From an uncultured Bacteroidota bacterium (GTDB lineage Bacteria; Bacteroidota; Bacteroidia; Chitinophagales; Saprospiraceae): 42,590 nt of DNA. The notes under the pieces were generated by a model. It worked only from the letters and a program-made list of their open reading frames with translations, made no database searches and was not told where the DNA came from. A program made the translations under genes and the position numbers. Each line of letters starts with the position of its first letter. Position 1 is the first letter of the stretch. This document shows, one piece after another, positions 25,699 through 34,936 of the stretch. The DNA lies in the NCBI GenBank assembly GCA_937870795.1, contig CALMWS010000407.1:1-42590 (forward strand), given 5' to 3'.

Positions 25699-25885
25699 TG
25701 TTTATATGTTTATATGTTTATATGTTCATATATTCACATGTTCATATTTTCATATAATTTGATTCTCCTTTTGATGAGACGTCCCTTCTTTTATTTTTAT
25801 GATAGAAGTCTATTATTTCGGCATTGCTATTAGGATTTGAACATAGCCAATGCATCGGTTTACCGAGGTATTGGCACCATTTGAA
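25699..25885. repeat. Palindromic intergenic repeat, copy A (short type)
   Basis: It begins with 8-bp tandem units (TGTTTATA x3, TGTTCATA, TATTCACA, TGTTCATA, TTTTCATA). A core of about 80 bp follows, then TTTGAACATA and a 30-nt palindrome at 25,846-25,875 (outer arm GCCAAT/ATTGGC, inner arm TCGGT/ACCGA, loop TT), then ACCATTTGAA. It lies directly after the GDYXXLXY gene. No protein-coding content is supported. Confidence 0.85.
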
Positions 25886-26118
25886 TATTCATGTTTTCAC
25901 ATGCTTGTGCCAATAAAAACGAAGTTTTTGTTGTGCATTCATATCTTCATATTTTCACATGTTCATATTTTCATATCATTTGGGATTTTCCTGAAGATGA
26001 GATATCCTAAATTTCATTTTCAAAGTAAATGTCTAATATTTCGGTTTATCCATAAGGATTTGAACATAGCCAATGCAACAGTTTACTGGAGCATTGGCAC
26101 CATTTGAACATTTGAACA
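25886..26118. repeat. Palindromic intergenic repeat, copy B (long type)
   Basis: Octamers are interrupted by a conserved block containing CTTGTGCCAAT and the perfect hairpin AAAAAC-GAA-GTTTTT. The imperfect hairpin arms GGGATTTTCC and GAGATATCC and the AT-rich core follow. The 30-nt palindrome at 26,069-26,098 has outer arm GCCAATGC/GCATTGGC and inner arm CAGT/ACTG. It ends in two ATTTGAAC octamers. Confidence 0.85.
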
Positions 26119-26120
26119 TT

Positions 26121-26150
26121 GCATCTACATCAGTTTACTGATGGAGATGC
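26121..26150. repeat. Variant 30-nt palindrome with a different outer stem (copy B')
   Basis: Arms GCATCT/AGATGC and CATCAGT/ACTGATG form a stem of 13 pairs around one mismatch with loop TT. The length and the flanks (TTTGAACATT before, ACCATTTGAACAT after) are the same as in the other copies, but the stem sequence differs on both strands together. It sits in tandem right behind copy B and 43 bp before the stop of the response regulator gene. Confidence 0.85.
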
Positions 26151-26192
26151 ACCATTTGAACATTTGAACATATTATATAATTAGGCAATCTC

Positions 26193-26831
26193 TCAAAACA
26201 ACCTCTGCTTATGGGCTTTGGCAATGGCTTCACCCATTGAATGCACCTGCAATTTTTCGTAGATCTTTTTGATGTGGTTATTGACAGTGAAGTAGCTGAT
26301 GCCCATCTTATCTGCAACCATTTTATAACTTAAGCCATCACTAAGATAAGTCAGAACCTCCTGCTCTTTGGTTGATAGTTTCCAGTCTGCCTTCTTTTCC
26401 TGTGCACGCTGGCCACCGCTAAAATACTTCATTACTTTTAACGCAATAGAAGGGCTCATGCTGGCACCTCCTTTTAAAACATCATCGATGGCCTGAAGTA
26501 TGGTATTGACAGAAGCCGACTTAAGGATGTAACCCTCAGCACCCGCTTTGAGGGAGGCGAATACTTTTTCGTCGTCATCAAAGGCTGTTTGAACAACGAT
26601 TAATATTTGCGGCCACCGCTGTTTGATCTTTTCAATGGCTTCAATACCATTTACCTCCGGCATCTCAATGTCCATCAATACAACTTGTGGTGGTTTTTGC
26701 AAAAATGCCTCTTCAAAGCCAGTACCATTTGCATAACTTCCTACATGTTCATAGTCAGGAGATAGCTGAAGTAATAGTTCAAGGCTTTCTCTTCTGCTTT
26801 TATTATCGTCGAAAATGGCTACTTCAATCAT
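26193..26831 (-). CDS. NarL/FixJ-family response regulator
   Basis: 212 residues. The receiver domain (1-120) has acidic DD at 8-9, the phospho-acceptor Asp54 in VVLMDIEMPEVNG and the Lys in EGYILKSAS. The LuxR-type HTH (about 148-210) contains LSTKEQEVLTYLSDGLSYKM and MGISYFTVNNHIKKIYEKLQ. It would be phosphorylated by a HisKA_3-type kinase; the nearest intact one is at 34,937-37,990 in the same direction. The adjacent upstream gene encodes a related but degenerate kinase. A 141-bp gap separates it from that gene, so separate control is possible. Confidence 0.93.
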   Translation of the reverse strand: MIEVAIFDDNKSRRESLELLLQLSPDYEHVGSYANGTGFEEAFLQKPPQVVLMDIEMPEVNGIEAIEKIKQRWPQILIVVQTAFDDDEKVFASLKAGAEGYILKSASVNTILQAIDDVLKGGASMSPSIALKVMKYFSGGQRAQEKKADWKLSTKEQEVLTYLSDGLSYKMVADKMGISYFTVNNHIKKIYEKLQVHSMGEAIAKAHKQRLF

Positions 26832-26972
26832 TAATATTTGCTGTTACAGGTTTTTTACATTGGTTATGTTTTATATTCTTTTATTCTAAACCTTTATAAT
26901 ACTTTACATTCACATCAACATGGATGCCTGAGCTATGAAATAAAATAATTATAACCCATTTATACGCATTGT

Positions 26973-28187
26973 TCATGGCAAACAAATATCCCGTTTGACC
27001 AAAGATAATGAAATTTTATCGCTTGTGGTTTGTAAATTCAGTAGCTCATTATTTTTTATTTTACTTATAATTTCTCTAGCCCATTCCAACAATGACCTTG
27101 CTTCTTCATGATGAAGTTTTTCGGCTTCATTTTTCCAGGTAGCGACAAGATCATACTGGGGAAGATGTTTGTTGAACAAAAATTTAATTCTGGTAATCAA
27201 CTCCTGGTGAATATCGTCCTGGATGCGACTAAGCCAAATGATGTCAGAAATGTCTTCCATTGATTTTTCAGAAACTGCCATAATCCTATCTGATAAATCA
27301 GCTATTAAGTTTGAATTGTCGGCTTTATTTAAAACCAATTCTGCATATGTTTTAATGCTGCCCAAACCTGCCATCACGTCATTTTGCAATTGAAAATTGA
27401 TTACTTCATGTGCCCTCCTCAATTCATTGTCTCTGGAAAGAATTTCCTGATTTTGTTTCAACAAAATTTCATTGCGTTCCATTTCTTTACTCAGCTGATC
27501 CTGGGCTGCTATCTTTTCCTGAAAAAACTGTCTGCTTCTATAGCCGAGGGCCGAAGAAAATACCAACACATCGAGAAAACATCCCACGTAATACAATTGA
27601 TACTCCTTTATGCCAAGAATTTTCCCATTCATATAAATTGACAACATGGTTAAAAAACTAAAAAAGGTATAAATTAATGCACCCGCAATAATTATTCTTA
27701 CAAATATACTTTTACGGATCAAGGCTGCCCCCGTCAAACCAATAAAAGCGATTGTAACCAAAACCAGTTTACTATAAAAAAAATAGGTCCTCGATAAAAA
27801 GTCGATATCTGTAAAAAATACTTTGAATAAATGAGCAAGTAATGATATAACAATTGAAATATAAAATGCCACCACCGAGTTTTTAATAATGCGAGCTTTG
27901 TTGTCTATTTCTAAAACCTGGGCAATAAAATATACATAACTTATCAACATCCACAAGATGAAAATTTCATCAACAACAAAGTACCAATAGTGTGCTGGTG
28001 GTAAAAATGAATTGTGTTGTGTTGTAATCTGAAATATCAGATAAGAAGCAAGTGAAAACAGGTAATGACAATACAATAAAACAAAACGGTCCCTTTGCAA
28101 ATAATATAAAAATACGTGGTAGAGACACATTATTGTGGATGCCCCCAAAACGAACCGCTCGACAATATAAGATGCTGTGTGGATCAA
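26973..28187 (-). CDS. 7TM-sensor pseudo-histidine kinase (no phospho-acceptor His, truncated ATPase domain)
   Basis: 404 residues. Seven hydrophobic segments (about 5-215) resemble a 7TMR-DISM membrane sensor. A coiled coil follows (about 220-262), then a helical pair aligning with the HisKA_3 dimerisation domain (263-325). Where the intact kinase at 34,937-37,990 has ADLHDDVGATLSGLK, this protein has FQLQNDVMAGLGSIK, so the His is Gln268. The equivalent of SEIVWSLKS is SDIIWLSRI. The rest (about 360-404) aligns with the start of a HATPase_c domain and stops where the Asp/Gly nucleotide-binding motifs should begin. It cannot autophosphorylate. It may be a non-catalytic receptor or modulator of the neighbouring LytTR protein and response regulator. 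Confidence 0.75.
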   Translation of the reverse strand: MIHTASYIVERFVLGASTIMCLYHVFLYYLQRDRFVLLYCHYLFSLASYLIFQITTQHNSFLPPAHYWYFVVDEIFILWMLISYVYFIAQVLEIDNKARIIKNSVVAFYISIVISLLAHLFKVFFTDIDFLSRTYFFYSKLVLVTIAFIGLTGAALIRKSIFVRIIIAGALIYTFFSFLTMLSIYMNGKILGIKEYQLYYVGCFLDVLVFSSALGYRSRQFFQEKIAAQDQLSKEMERNEILLKQNQEILSRDNELRRAHEVINFQLQNDVMAGLGSIKTYAELVLNKADNSNLIADLSDRIMAVSEKSMEDISDIIWLSRIQDDIHQELITRIKFLFNKHLPQYDLVATWKNEAEKLHHEEARSLLEWAREIISKIKNNELLNLQTTSDKISLSLVKRDICLP

Positions 28188-28210
28188 AATCTATCAATGG
28201 CATTGCCAGG

Positions 28211-28594
28211 CTAAGCGGGCCTTGCAAAAAAATGATTCATAAACGATCGCATAGAAATGTTTCTGGATATACGCGCTTCAAGATTATTTTTTAATTGAAT
28301 GCGTCTCTTCTCAACCGAAACGATGCTATCTACATTGATTAAAAAAGATTGGTGTGTTCTTACCATAAACGCACTATCCAATTGACTAGCCCAGTATTTA
28401 AGTGTTCTGCTGGTTAATATCTTATCCCCGCTTTGTAAGTAAATGGTTGAATAATTGCTGAGGGATTGAATCATTACAATTGTGTTGGCAGGAATGCACT
28501 TCCTGGATTTCCCATTGTACACAAACAACTTATTGGCATGATTTGATTTTGCAACCTTTGGGTCGCTGCTGATTATATTGATTTCTTTATTCAT
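28211..28594 (-). CDS. Stand-alone LytTR DNA-binding protein
   Basis: 127 residues with no receiver domain. Residues about 30-125 form a LytTR domain (ANTIVMIQSLSNYSTIYLQS, then TLKYWASQL and FMVRTHQSFLINVDSIVSVE). It would bind DNA through the beta-rich LytTR fold. It starts 45 bp after the Kelch gene and ends 23 bp before the 7TM pseudokinase gene. LytTR proteins without a receiver next to a membrane protein often act as a pair, as in LytTR regulatory systems, which would give the pseudokinase a partner that does not need phosphorylation. That pairing is inferred. Confidence 0.85.
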   Translation of the reverse strand: MNKEINIISSDPKVAKSNHANKLFVYNGKSRKCIPANTIVMIQSLSNYSTIYLQSGDKILTSRTLKYWASQLDSAFMVRTHQSFLINVDSIVSVEKRRIQLKNNLEARISRNISMRSFMNHFFARPA

Positions 28595-28639
28595 TTTCTT
28601 GTATTTTTAAAATAAGCTTTCTACTTCAGAATTGAAAAA

Positions 28640-30037
28640 TCAATTCCTTTGATAAAGGTATAGTGTCAAATTTGAAGCAGGCAAGTAACCTGCTGTCACC
28701 GGATTGTATCTTCCGCCACCTGGGGCAAAGCCATTGCTGTCGCTACCTCCATAAATACACATGACGTTATTGCACCATGCTGCTATGTGACCTGCCCGGG
28801 CAATTGGGGCATTGGTTAAGGTGGTTGCTACCCATGAGTTGGTTGTAGTATTGTATCTGCCGCCAGTTCGTGTATATACATCGTCACTCACGCCTCCCCA
28901 AACTATCATTTCGGTGCCGCTGAATACTGCACTGTGACCATAACGGATGCTAGGTGCGTTGATCGTAGAACAAACCGTCCAGGTACCAGCTATAGGGTCA
29001 AAAATTTTACCTGTATTGGAGCCCGCTGTAGGATTGGTGTTGGATGTAACCCCTCCCCAAACAATCATTTTAGAACCGGTCCAGATTGCTGTATGTGAGT
29101 GTCGTGGGTCAGTGACATTAGGTAAATTGGCCCAGCTGTTTGTATTGGGATTGTAGGATTTATACGCCCCATTGGCTATGCCTCCATGGACAATCATCGA
29201 TGAACCTGTCCACACCGCTGAATGGTAACAGGTGGCTTGTGGCACATTGGCCTGGCTTGTACTGATCCAGGTATCAGTCACAGGATTGTATCTACCACCT
29301 GTACTGGTCAATTGAATTTGCTGTGAAACAAAATTGATGGATCCTCCCCACACAATCATTTCCGTGCCAGACCAAATTGCCGTATGAAAAAATCTTCCCA
29401 CAGGTGCATTGGTGACGCTCATGCTCGTCCATGTATCCGTTACAGGATTATACTTTCCACCCGTATTCAATCCGGTGGCAAAATTAACCGTACCCCCCCA
29501 TACTATCATTTCAGTTCCGGTCCAAACCAAGGTGGCCCCTACCCTGGACGAAGGTGCACCAACATTGGATATTGGCAGCCATACATCACTTATCGGATCG
29601 TATTTGCCACCAGTAAGGGTTTCTGAATTCCATACAATCATTTCTGATCCGGTCCAAATTCCCTGACTGGCAGCAGGTGCATCCATTGTGTTTATAGTAT
29701 CAAATACACCGGGACCATATAAGGCAGAATCTAATTCAACAGGCAATGACAGCCTTCCTTTTTTAACAAAACCATTGGTAGTAAGGGCTGTATTGACCTC
29801 AAGTTCACTCAGCACAATACTTCCTGACGGCAGCCCAAATTGGTTGATGTCCTTTTTAGCAACGTGATTACTATCATCCATGACCAAAGCATAACCGGCC
29901 TGATTAAAAACGGACGTAAAATTGCCATCCAGCTTCAATTTTCCGGTAATTTCTACCTTTTGTGCATAAACCGAATGGATGGTCGTCATAACCAGACAAA
30001 CTATCAGAATACAAAGTACTATTGAGTATTTTTTCAT
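28640..30037 (-). CDS. Secreted Kelch-repeat beta-propeller protein
   Basis: 465 residues with a signal peptide (about 1-25). A short N-terminal module (about 26-110) has KVEITGKLKLDG, similar in style to the fibre protein at 39,200. At least six Kelch repeats follow (about 115-445), each reading like GRYNPVTDTWxxxxxxNAP followed by HxAVWTGxxMIVWGG. The whole chain fits one propeller. There is no sorting domain, lipobox or catalytic motif. It is the fourth gene of the minus-strand cluster, after the 1213-residue repeat protein (70-bp gap). An adhesive or ligand-binding surface role is inferred. Confidence 0.8.
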   Translation of the reverse strand: MKKYSIVLCILIVCLVMTTIHSVYAQKVEITGKLKLDGNFTSVFNQAGYALVMDDSNHVAKKDINQFGLPSGSIVLSELEVNTALTTNGFVKKGRLSLPVELDSALYGPGVFDTINTMDAPAASQGIWTGSEMIVWNSETLTGGKYDPISDVWLPISNVGAPSSRVGATLVWTGTEMIVWGGTVNFATGLNTGGKYNPVTDTWTSMSVTNAPVGRFFHTAIWSGTEMIVWGGSINFVSQQIQLTSTGGRYNPVTDTWISTSQANVPQATCYHSAVWTGSSMIVHGGIANGAYKSYNPNTNSWANLPNVTDPRHSHTAIWTGSKMIVWGGVTSNTNPTAGSNTGKIFDPIAGTWTVCSTINAPSIRYGHSAVFSGTEMIVWGGVSDDVYTRTGGRYNTTTNSWVATTLTNAPIARAGHIAAWCNNVMCIYGGSDSNGFAPGGGRYNPVTAGYLPASNLTLYLYQRN

Positions 30038-30107
30038 TTATACTACTTTTCTATAGGCTGCTTAAATAAAGCAACTTGTTAAAAAAATTATTACAACCAT
30101 TCTGTAA

Positions 30108-33100
30108 TCAATTGGTCATAATATCCAGTCTCTTACCCGCTTCCAGGATTAGATTGCCAGTAGGTATAAGGGTGGCCTTCTTACAAACCCCATTCATCGA
30201 AACATTGACAAAGTGTTTGACAATCAAATCTGTATTGAAGTCGGGCACAGCATTGTTGCTCCATGTCGCCGGATCGTGCCATGAACCATCCTGTACTGTG
30301 ATGACCTGTCCTACGTTAAGAGGCGTAGTTTCTGCATCCGGCTGTCCGGCGACAGGAGGAAGTTCATAGTTGCCCACCTTGTCTTTGGATATGGTGTAAA
30401 ATTTGTAGGTGTATCCAAATTTACCATGAAACGTATCAGCAACTTCTTCCGTAAATGAGTTCCAGCGAATGAAAGGTTCGTCATTGATAGAGACAAAAGT
30501 TTGAAATTTGTCAATACCCGAATGATCATCATTTCCCTCCCACTGCACCACAAAATCTTTGGTTGCCACATGAGGAGGAAGGTTGAGGACCATACTCTCA
30601 GGCCTCGTAGTATCAGCAATGTGAAACCATGGTTCTGTGTATATAGGGGCATTATCATCAAAAATGATTTTTGCCTCATTGGTATAGGACGAACCTGATG
30701 TGGCCCCTGGTTTGGAATCTATGGTAAAAGCTACAAAGCCCTGTCCCTCCGGTGCATTTATATTAGGTGGCAGGAAACCCTGACCCGGATCTTCAGTCAA
30801 TTGCAGCGTCATGGTGTCTAACGTAAATAACTGCCATTTGGCTTCACCACTGATAGTATCCAATTTTATATCGACCCTCAAATAATTGGGCTTGGCGGGT
30901 CTCAAATCTTTTAAAAAGGAAAATGAGCTTCTGTTGGCATCTATGAAAACCAGACTATCACCCCAACCAACATTTCCGATTTGAAAACTTGAAAGATCAA
31001 ACACATTTTTATCCAAGGTATCTATGATTTCAACATAGGCCGCGTTGGCCGTAGCGGTTGCTTTGTTTTCAAATGAAATCCGATAGCCAAAATGATTTAA
31101 ATGGTTTACATACACGTTTTGATCATTGTCACCTGGGCCTGTTTTTTCATTGGGATCAAAGGAGGCGGATTCACAAAATTCTTTGCATTTTGCGGTTGCA
31201 GTATTCAATCCCAGGCCTAAACCAACACCACCACCAGGGCTTTTGGGAGTCATGGTTTTGATAAGTTTTTTCACTATTTTGCTTGCCAGTCCTCCTCCGG
31301 CCAAAGCTGCAAGTTTATCCGCAGGAGCTACGAGATTGCTGCACATTTCTGCCAATTCAGGAAAGGCACCGGCAGCCGCACCGTTACAACCTGGAATGGA
31401 TCGTTGACTTGCAGAATGACTTCCTCTGTTATTCTCCTGTCCATTGGAAACAATTGCTGGAAGTATGAAATTATCAAGTGTATCAATACACGGTCTGCCT
31501 ATTGAATCAAGGTTATCTAAAAATAGCCAGTTATGTGTAAAGTCTTTAATGATACCTGTAAACTGCTGATTGTTCATACTGGATGGCATACCGGAGGCAG
31601 TGCATTGTGTCATTTTTACCAACAATGCCGAATACAAAGCCTTGAACGGAACTGATTTTTGTGAATGAGAAAAACTCCTTACCATTGTCTTGACAGTTGA
31701 ACGCAGGCTATCATAAGCTACATCAAAACACACATCCCATTCTTCATTCACTAATGAAATACCCAGATTTTGTCTCACGGCCTTTTTCATAAATGAGGAT
31801 ATACAATCTCTAATATCAATGGAATCATTCAGGTTTAAAGCAATACCTGAGGGAAACATCGGTGGCAATGTTTTCATGCCAATGTTATAACTGGGATGAA
31901 ATGCCGGATTGTAATTATTAAAGGCAGTTGTAACAAAACTTTCCGATGGAATTTTTACCCTGATAAAGCTGTATAGATGCCTCCTTCGAATGGAGTCAAA
32001 ATCCATGGGACTGATGTTGGATAAAGAAATATTATGACCGGTTAAATAGGGCTGTACGTCCTGAAAAAATGGCAATCCTGAAAGGTCGATAAAATTTTCT
32101 GAAATATTGGTGACCGTGATATTGGAAAACTCCGGATTATGTCCCAGCATAAAAGTTACCGGCACCATGATGGCATCCTCATTTCCTGTATTTTGAAGTT
32201 GAATGAGAGGTCTCATTCTGTTGGGCCTGGACCTTCCTCCTGAAATATCGTTAACATCAACATATATAGGCCTGGCTTTTTCTATGGTAAATCCACCTTT
32301 AATGGTATCAAGCATGCCGCCATTTAACAGGGCGATTACATCATATTTGCCAGTATCTACACCGTTGAGGTCAAAATAGGCAGTTATCCTACTTGTACTC
32401 TGCCAGATTTTATCCGACGGAATCAATTCATTGGCACCTTTCTTAAGTTTGATTGTTGTTGTTGGTGTAAAGCCATTGCCCTCAAAAAACACCGTAGCTA
32501 TGCCATTGTCTCCTCCTTTTCGGGCATTTATGCGCTGAAGACCATGCACTGAAAGCAATACAGTTAGGGTATCTGCGGCACATTCATTGGTGCTGATCAA
32601 TTGAACATTATAATTACCAGGAGAGGTGTAAGTCTTTATGGGACTTAATACCGTATCCATGGTATTATCCCCAAAAAACCACTTGGTATGCGTGTTGTAC
32701 TCAGACAGGTTTGTAAAAAAGACCTTGTTGCCTTCAATCTGAAAATCCATCTGACTTAGTGCACCATAATTGGTACAAACATTGAATTTTCTTTCGTGAA
32801 TAATGGTCCATAGCCCTTTGTTGTTTTTAGCCCTTACAAACAATATGTGATTTCCTATTGGTAGATTGTTTTGAGGGAAATTGTATTGATTCAACAATAC
32901 TGAATCACCTGCAGTTATTGATATCGGAATCCCATTGCCTACACCTGGATCCGTATCATAAAAATATTCTAAGGCAGAGATTTCAAATACCTCTTCACCT
33001 GGTTTAACATAGAAGGGTTTTTGACTGGTAACAGACCATGTACCATAGATTGATTTTGCGCGAACAAACAAATGGTGGATGCCTGGTGTTAAACCCGACG

Positions 33101-33749
33101 TCATAATAACATGTCCCATCAATTTAATTGAATCCGAAATATTATCCGTCAAAGTAACGCCATTGCCAGGTCCCGGGTCCGAATCAATAAAATACTCCAT
33201 CCTTTTTATACTGTCAGTGGTCGCCGACGGTACTACATAAAAGGACCGTTGCGTAGCAACGCTCCAAACTCCTGTTTCATTCTTTGTCCTGACAAATAAA
33301 TGGTGTATTCCAGGAGTTAAGTTTGAGGATGGAAGAATTTGATTGATTAAACGCAGTGTATCAGATGGGTTAACGGACAATGAAAAGCCATTGCCGATGC
33401 CGGGATCTGAATCAACAAAGTATTCAGCCCCTGCTATGGTATCGGAGTTTGTGGGCGAGGTGACATAAAATGAACGCTGGCTGACCACGCTCCACATTCC
33501 GCTGGTAAATCTGGCTCGAACAAACAAATGATGCAAACCCTTAGATAGTGGAGCAGTGCTGATGGTTTGATTCACCAAATTGATGGTATCATCTCCACTG
33601 TTCTCAAATAATGTTGTAGCCATTCCAACTCCTGGATCGGAATCTATATAGTATTCAATTTTATTGATCAAACTATCTTGTCCAAACGTAGAAAAAATAC
33701 CAGCATGAAATACCAAAGCAAGGATGAATATTTTAAAATACATTTTCAT
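30108..33749 (-). CDS. Large secreted multi-domain repeat protein (PKD, conserved-repeat, SxDPNxK domains)
   Basis: 1213 residues with a signal peptide (about 1-23). Four tandem repeats of about 85 residues (about 27-350) share the motifs EYFIDSDPGxGxG, PGIHHLFVR and GxWSVxxQRSFYV. A PKD-like fold follows (about 360-400, KWFFGDNTMDTVLSPIKTYT). A long middle region is of unknown fold, and SASFDPNEKTGPGD (about 890) introduces the domain often written DPNDK/DUF11-like (FGYRISFENKATATANAAYV). The C-terminal about 60 residues look like a G8-type strand segment (GSWHDPATWSNNAVPDFNTD). No T9SS tail is visible. Probably a secreted adhesin or scaffold; enzymatic function is not indicated. Confidence 0.72.
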   Translation of the reverse strand: MKMYFKIFILALVFHAGIFSTFGQDSLINKIEYYIDSDPGVGMATTLFENSGDDTINLVNQTISTAPLSKGLHHLFVRARFTSGMWSVVSQRSFYVTSPTNSDTIAGAEYFVDSDPGIGNGFSLSVNPSDTLRLINQILPSSNLTPGIHHLFVRTKNETGVWSVATQRSFYVVPSATTDSIKRMEYFIDSDPGPGNGVTLTDNISDSIKLMGHVIMTSGLTPGIHHLFVRAKSIYGTWSVTSQKPFYVKPGEEVFEISALEYFYDTDPGVGNGIPISITAGDSVLLNQYNFPQNNLPIGNHILFVRAKNNKGLWTIIHERKFNVCTNYGALSQMDFQIEGNKVFFTNLSEYNTHTKWFFGDNTMDTVLSPIKTYTSPGNYNVQLISTNECAADTLTVLLSVHGLQRINARKGGDNGIATVFFEGNGFTPTTTIKLKKGANELIPSDKIWQSTSRITAYFDLNGVDTGKYDVIALLNGGMLDTIKGGFTIEKARPIYVDVNDISGGRSRPNRMRPLIQLQNTGNEDAIMVPVTFMLGHNPEFSNITVTNISENFIDLSGLPFFQDVQPYLTGHNISLSNISPMDFDSIRRRHLYSFIRVKIPSESFVTTAFNNYNPAFHPSYNIGMKTLPPMFPSGIALNLNDSIDIRDCISSFMKKAVRQNLGISLVNEEWDVCFDVAYDSLRSTVKTMVRSFSHSQKSVPFKALYSALLVKMTQCTASGMPSSMNNQQFTGIIKDFTHNWLFLDNLDSIGRPCIDTLDNFILPAIVSNGQENNRGSHSASQRSIPGCNGAAAGAFPELAEMCSNLVAPADKLAALAGGGLASKIVKKLIKTMTPKSPGGGVGLGLGLNTATAKCKEFCESASFDPNEKTGPGDNDQNVYVNHLNHFGYRISFENKATATANAAYVEIIDTLDKNVFDLSSFQIGNVGWGDSLVFIDANRSSFSFLKDLRPAKPNYLRVDIKLDTISGEAKWQLFTLDTMTLQLTEDPGQGFLPPNINAPEGQGFVAFTIDSKPGATSGSSYTNEAKIIFDDNAPIYTEPWFHIADTTRPESMVLNLPPHVATKDFVVQWEGNDDHSGIDKFQTFVSINDEPFIRWNSFTEEVADTFHGKFGYTYKFYTISKDKVGNYELPPVAGQPDAETTPLNVGQVITVQDGSWHDPATWSNNAVPDFNTDLIVKHFVNVSMNGVCKKATLIPTGNLILEAGKRLDIMTN

Positions 33750-33786
33750 CTTACCAAATTTAATTGTATAAAAAATCAGAGTGAAT

Positions 33787-34845
33787 TTAGTTGGTCTTCA
33801 AGGGTTTGGTAGCCAACAAATCAATGGTAAGATTACCATTCTGTGCAATAGTAATGTTTTTGATGTTCAGGTTTCTTATAATGGGAGAATTGAGTGGTTC
33901 ACCGGAAGAACTGTAATTACCTCCTCCTCCATACACACCCATTTGTGTGCCATCATTGCCACCCGTGTAACCAGGGCTTGTAGGGGCAAGCATCAGCGTG
34001 TTGGGAACAAATATAACAGCTGTGTTGGAGATATTATTCGCCCCAGTATTCCCGGCAGGTGGTAATGAGGAGTCTTTGGCAATACAATTATTAAATACAT
34101 TATCTGTTACATTGGCATTAAAGGTACCTTCATTAAAGATACAATTTTGAAAAGTAGCGTATTTCACATCATAGATTGGATTGGTTGTAAGAAATGTACA
34201 ATTTGACACCAGCAAAACACCTTTAAATGATTCTATGCTTTGCTGACCACAATTGGAAAATACCGTATTCAGAATGGTAACTGATGAAGCCGTGCCCGTT
34301 GAACCATATTGCTCAAAATTGATTGGCGCATCGTAGGTACAGGATTGAAAGTTACAATTTTTAATAAGCATATTTACCGGTTTGGAACCACCTGAAAATT
34401 GTATGCCTGATTCATTAGGGCAATGAAGGCAATCAAAAAGTACGTTTTCAAACGAAATATCTGATACATTACCATTATGAAACCAACTCCTGAAAAAACT
34501 CATTCTCATTCCATAAAATTTACTTCCTGATGCAGCTGCTGCATTGGCAAGGCTGCTGACATACACTCTTGTAAGAGTGGTGATTTGACCGGGAGAGTGA
34601 CTGGTACTATGGCCTCCCCCAATAAAAACCAATCTCTTGGTAAGCTCAAAATCAGGATGTCTGATAGGAGTTGGCTGAATCAGCAGGGTATCACCCGGCA
34701 TGACATTGGGTGCATCCAATGCTGCCTGGATGCTGGCAAATTGACCGGGATTGGCCGGTGAATTGCTCACTGACCATTGAGTTGCATTTGATTCCGAAGT
34801 AAAACAAAACCACAATAAAGCAGTAAGAAAAGAAAGTTTTTTCAT
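33787..34845 (-). CDS. Secreted right-handed parallel beta-helix protein
   Basis: 352 residues with a signal peptide (about 1-21). The region after it (FASIQAALDAPNVMPGDTLL) is the standard entry to pectate-lyase-like beta-helices. Repeated short strands with Asn and Cys turns follow (IKNCNFQSCTYDAPINF, ILNTVFSNCGQQSIESF, LLVSNCTFLTTNPIYD). No lyase catalytic cluster can be recognised, so binding is as likely as catalysis. The end (LNIKNITIAQNGNLTIDLLA) is not a T9SS domain. It is second in the minus-strand cluster: 91 bp after the kinase gene and 37 bp before the large repeat protein. Confidence 0.75.
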   Translation of the reverse strand: MKKLSFLTALLWFCFTSESNATQWSVSNSPANPGQFASIQAALDAPNVMPGDTLLIQPTPIRHPDFELTKRLVFIGGGHSTSHSPGQITTLTRVYVSSLANAAAASGSKFYGMRMSFFRSWFHNGNVSDISFENVLFDCLHCPNESGIQFSGGSKPVNMLIKNCNFQSCTYDAPINFEQYGSTGTASSVTILNTVFSNCGQQSIESFKGVLLVSNCTFLTTNPIYDVKYATFQNCIFNEGTFNANVTDNVFNNCIAKDSSLPPAGNTGANNISNTAVIFVPNTLMLAPTSPGYTGGNDGTQMGVYGGGGNYSSSGEPLNSPIIRNLNIKNITIAQNGNLTIDLLATKPLKTN

Positions 34846-34936
34846 GACAATTGTTTAAAATGTTTGATAGGGCAAAGAACGCCTATCTATCATTTTAAAA
34901 AAATAGCTAAATGTAGCTATGCCCTATACTTTAGCT

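Noticed and set aside
25850-26107. Open frame with MLVPIKTKFLLCIHIFIFS, recurring at 38,070-38,270 and 38,662-38,904
   Set aside because: The shared peptide comes only from the shared repeat DNA; frames start at varied places, run through octamer arrays and palindromes, and have no ribosome-binding context or coding-like substitutions.
27384-27661. Plus-strand frames of 83-85 codons opposite the pseudokinase
   Set aside because: No homology features; shadows of the minus-strand gene.
33755-33762. Minus-strand TAAATTTG as a promoter for the 1213-residue protein gene
   Set aside because: It lies only about 5 bp before the ATG, which leaves no room for a transcript start and ribosome binding.
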